Position numbers and translations under genes: made by a program. Below the pieces are notes generated by a model, which was not told the DNA's origin, did not search any database, and was given only the letters and a program-made list of their open reading frames with translations. From NCBI RefSeq assembly GCF_003286085.1, contig NW_020825332.1, forward strand, positions 1,545,001 to 1,609,000: a stretch of DNA of 64,000 nt. The letters run 5' to 3'. The stretch comes from Drosophila persimilis (Eukaryota > Arthropoda > Insecta > Diptera > Drosophilidae). Of the stretch, positions 60,461-64,000 are shown piece by piece; the stretch's first letter is position 1; each line of letters starts with the position of its first letter.

Positions 60461-62784
60461 TTCCAATATCATGTCATTGTATTTTGTAGTTTGTTTATTT
60501 TGTGTGTGAGATTTTTGCACACTGTTTTCTGTTTTGTGCTTCTGTTTGTGTTCCGATTCGCTGTTTGCTAATTGACGGAGACTCTAAAGTGCCACTCGAA
60601 CGTAGTATCCCTCCCCTAAATACAGATACTATAGATATGTGTGTAAACCAGTTAATACTTAATATTTGCAACTACTACATCTGTAACTGTATATTTTCGG
60701 GGTCAGTATCTGGCAGTTTTCGTGGCTGCAATTGATAGCAATTACCATATGAAAAAGCCACTTGAAATATCATTACTCCACCCATTCCCCATGTGAAAGT
60801 CTGCCTGCCCCTGCCATTCAGTAATACGAATATATATACTATACCTCTGCTGTAGTGGCGGGTAGGAGCGAAGAAGGAGAGACATTGCATTGTATCTAAA
60901 GTGAGAGACAACCTGACAAGCATTCAAAAGTGTTTTTGGGCAGCAGCCAAAAGTTTTCGCGCTGCCTGCTGCCTGCTGCCTACTGCCTGGCATTCAATCG
61001 AAAGCCACATGGGGCAGGGGCAGGGGCACGTCGTCTGCTGGTGCTGCTGCCTGGTGTGTGCAGTGTCTGTAACTAATCAAAAGCCTCGATAAACAATAGA
61101 AGACGACTGCAGGCAGGCAAACAAGCAGGCGATTCCTTTGTTGCCGGCTGCAGGCTGCCGGCTTCTGCCTTCTCGACCGCGATAAAATTTAACCTTCGAC
61201 TTGAAAAACGTTGTTTTCGGGCCTGTTGGCTGTTGGCATTTTATCGACTGCAAAATGCCAGCAAATGGCGGACGTACCACAACGGGGCTGACACACCATT
61301 CGGATGCCCCTCGACGCCGCAGACCCCCTCCTTCGCCACTGTCTGTGTTTTGGTCTCGTACTGGGGCCTCTAGTGCACTTTTGCGAGAGAGTTGGCAGGA
61401 AAATGAGGGACATTCGATGCAGCTTGAGGGAGATTTATATGAGAGACTTCTAGAAAAACAATTGACACACGATAACATATGAAAACCGATCCATTTTGAA
61501 CGACAAAACCAAAGATTTCTAAGGATATTTCTTGGTTTCTAAGCACACAATCAGTCGAATAAATGTATCTATTTTGCTCTTTAAAGGAGTTGAAGATCTT
61601 CGTAGCTTTCTTCTGCTATAAACCAACCGCTGTGGCAACCACCGCTCGTCTCAGCACCAGGAGCCTACGGCAGAAGTTTATTTTGTTGCATTTGCCCCAC
61701 CGCCGCCCTTGGAAGTTGCAGTTTTTGCATGGCCCTGGGGGAACGAGCCAGCGAGCGAGCGCTGGCAAAGGTCAAAGGTTCACCTGTAATTAGTTTCTTT
61801 TTTTTTCTTTTCGCATATCTTGAGGCAGGTCTCATCCATCACTCCACACACCATGCCACTGCGCCCTGCCACACTCCACTCTATGGCCGTACTCTGTTCG
61901 ATAAAGGAGCTCTGATCCCTGAGCCCTGCTGCTGCTGCTTCTGCTGCTGCTGTTGAACCATTGCGTGCCTGGTCCTGCCTTAGGGGCAACCCTCCAACAG
62001 AAGTTGCACGACCAGAAGCAGAAAGAGGAGGCACGGAAGCAACAGCGGAGGAACAGCAGAACTGTGTCCGAAGGGACCCTGCAAGGGGTGGGTGGCAGGG
62101 GCAAGGGCAGGGTGGTACTCCGGTAACAACCCTTTTGCATTATTAACCATGTCTATATGAAATTATTATTGGACTCTGGCGAACACCGAACGAATTTACA
62201 TGAATATAAAATGTTTATTAACATTTCGTGTTTAAGACCGTAGACGGTTTCGCTCGTTTTTTTCCGCTTTTTCTTCTTCTTCTATTTTTTTTTTTTTTTT
62301 TTTTTTGGCTTTTTTATGCCCGCATTTCAGTGGCCTCCAAGCCTCATGGTTTATGGTTTATGGTGTGTGGAGCGTTCTGCTGATGATGATGATGGTGATG
62401 ATTTTTCGGAAGGCTTATCTAATTCCCCTGTTGATAAGGAGCAATCGATCACCCCTCCGTCGCATCCGCTTATCAAGAGGCTATCTTATCGTTGGAGAGG
62501 CATTCGACATTTATCAATAGAAGGTTGCCCTTTTCTGGGGCAAGAAAATGTGGTGGCACCACGTGCTGCCCGCCCATGGGCTTTGAACATTTCAATTATG
62601 TTGCAAGCAGCTAGCAGCGAGCACCAAGGTGCTGCAACTACGTGACTGGAAGAAAGGGAAGCCTCCTCTGGCTCTGGCTCTGGCTATGGAGTGGAGTGCA
62701 GTGGCGGTGGCACGTAGACCTGGTGGAGCAGTCTATCTATCGACGGACATGTGCACGAGTGCCTCTTCCGGCTGCCTTTTAAAG

Positions 62785-62809
<25 letters not shown>
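62785..62809 (+). repeat. (AT)n microsatellite
   Basis: Twelve AT dinucleotides, followed by an ATATATGTACGT palindromic stretch. Confidence 0.85.
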
Positions 62810-62815
<6 letters not shown>

Positions 62816-64000
62816 TATGTACGTATCGTACGTGCACCATTAAAAGTGGATAAAGAAAACCTTAAAAAAAAAAAATGAATTAAATTATGACCGGTGGCGG
62901 TTCAATGGACTCTGCCGGTGCCTCGCTCCTTTGTGTCTGAATATACGCTATCTTTGATTGCAATATTGATTGAGTGAATATTTGCCCACTGTTTTAGCTT
63001 CTGTCTGAAATAAGATTTATTTGCACAAGGGTTTCCGCCACAAAAACCCTCAAAGTGCACTGCAAACAAAGTACAGCCATGTTTTCGATTGATATTTAAT
63101 GACAATACGGATGTCAACGGGAGGTACCCGTGTACGCACAAGCGATTGTATGTTGCTGTAATGTTTTGTCGCTTATCAATGGAATGCCTACATCCAAGAT
63201 AATATAAATTATCGTTCTGCGTTTGCAGAAAGGGAGAGAGGGCCTGGCAAGTTACGACGATAATTCGATGTTTTTAGCTCCTATTATCGATTGCACAGCG
63301 ATTAATGGTGCAATCTGCTTGCTCTCCCGCAGTAGGACGTTCTCGAGCTATGTTCCACGAGCTTCTTGAATGCCTCTCTCAATCTCATTCTTATTTTCAT
63401 TGTCAAGCTGCTGATCAATATTGTGTATCCATCTATCATCCATGTGTCAGAGATCTACGAAATGTACGTTCTCGATGACATTTAGTATCTAGAATCTATT
63501 AATGTTTTGTCCGATCAATTACGTGGGCTTGTGCTTCCATCCCCTCTCTATGACACCCTCTATATCTACTTGTAGTGCAGGTCCGGTGCTTTTCCTGTCC
63601 AAACTATCTGCGAGGCTTCGGAACTCAATTAAAAGCTTCCAATGCACTTAAAATCAGTTGAGAGTACTTACAGGTAATTTACAGTTGATTTGTGCTGGCA
63701 AATAGGTTTATGGCACTGCCTTACCGATAAGGAAACACTTTCTAATCAGGGTGTTCTCCGAATCCGACGTCATCGACATCGATATCGACAACGATTCAGT
63801 GGCCGATGGCAAAGCGAATATTTGTTGTTTCTGTTTTTGTTTGTGCTGCTGGAAAAAAAGTCAAACATTTCAAGTTATCTGCAAAACGTAGATTGTGCAG
63901 AATTTGCGTTGAAATTAACGAATATTGTGGCCAAAATAGGTGGCCTTTCGTGATGGCTTTTCAGTTTAGCTTGTGACCCGCTAGGGAATCCATCAGGTGT

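Larger units (their letters stand above)
55259..64000. other. Non-coding right end: probable intron or intergenic DNA
   Basis: No protein-coding exon is supported. Structure seen: ACTCGC/ACTCAC hexamers near 56110-56150, GGCTTT hexamers near 56418-56450, an ACACTGAGAGAAAAA motif near 58290 resembling the ends of the AT-rich block at 7535-8039, an AAGCAGT-motif cluster at 59564-60194, CA and poly-G runs at 60365-60460, a T run near 62287-62305 and (AT)n at 62785-62809. If the leader exon ending at 55258 is real, this is that gene's first intron. Confidence 0.45.

Noticed and set aside
1..64000. tRNA, rRNA, CRISPR or prokaryote-type operons
   Set aside because: No tRNA B-box with matching arms, rRNA core sequence or regularly spaced repeats were found. 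The window is eukaryotic.

Overview
The window is eukaryotic, insect-type DNA, almost certainly Drosophila. Coding exons are GC-richer than the AT-rich non-coding DNA around them. Introns of 55-95 nt alternate with one of about 9.4 kb, promoters are of the TATA/Inr and DRE types, microsatellites are dense, and the proteins carry long Gln, Ala, Gly and Thr tracts. Two genes are recognisable Drosophila orthologues: the Spatzle-family neurotrophin NT1 and the receptor tyrosine kinase Tie. A 5'-truncated LOA/Bilbo-like LINE would suit the obscura group, but that species inference is weak.

Layout. 1-5.7 kb: no gene seen. 5.8-6.5 kb (minus): a two-exon secreted Gly/Tyr-rich peptide with a TATA box. 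8.4-10.3 kb (minus): a single-exon secreted basic protein of 553 aa that I do not recognise. 12.1-16.4 kb (minus): NT1, five coding exons, 1135 aa, with a probable untranslated first exon near 18.2-19.0 kb. 22.1-36.4 kb (minus): Tie, five coding exons, 1215 aa; its signal-peptide exon lies 9.4 kb upstream of the rest. 36.4-45.7 kb: non-coding apart from an old repeat and a LINE fragment with intact target-site duplications. 45.8-46.9 kb (plus): an intronless, truncated BTBD9-like gene that looks like a retrogene. 48.0-53.2 kb (plus): a multi-pass nrf-6/acyltransferase-3 family protein, five coding exons, 770 aa, TATA promoter. 53.57-54.2 kb (minus): a compact four-exon gene of about 129 aa whose exons are each too short to stand out. 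54.2-54.5 kb: a probable bidirectional DRE promoter, followed by a non-coding first exon of a plus-strand gene that runs off the right edge. 55.3-64 kb: probable intron or intergenic DNA with simple repeats and a cluster of AAGCAGT motifs.

The genes do not form an operon. NT1 is a secreted Toll-family ligand and Tie a cell-surface kinase; nothing in the sequence shows that they act together. Exon joins were chosen by reading GT/AG sites and checking that codon phase agrees across every junction. No database search or transcript data was available.
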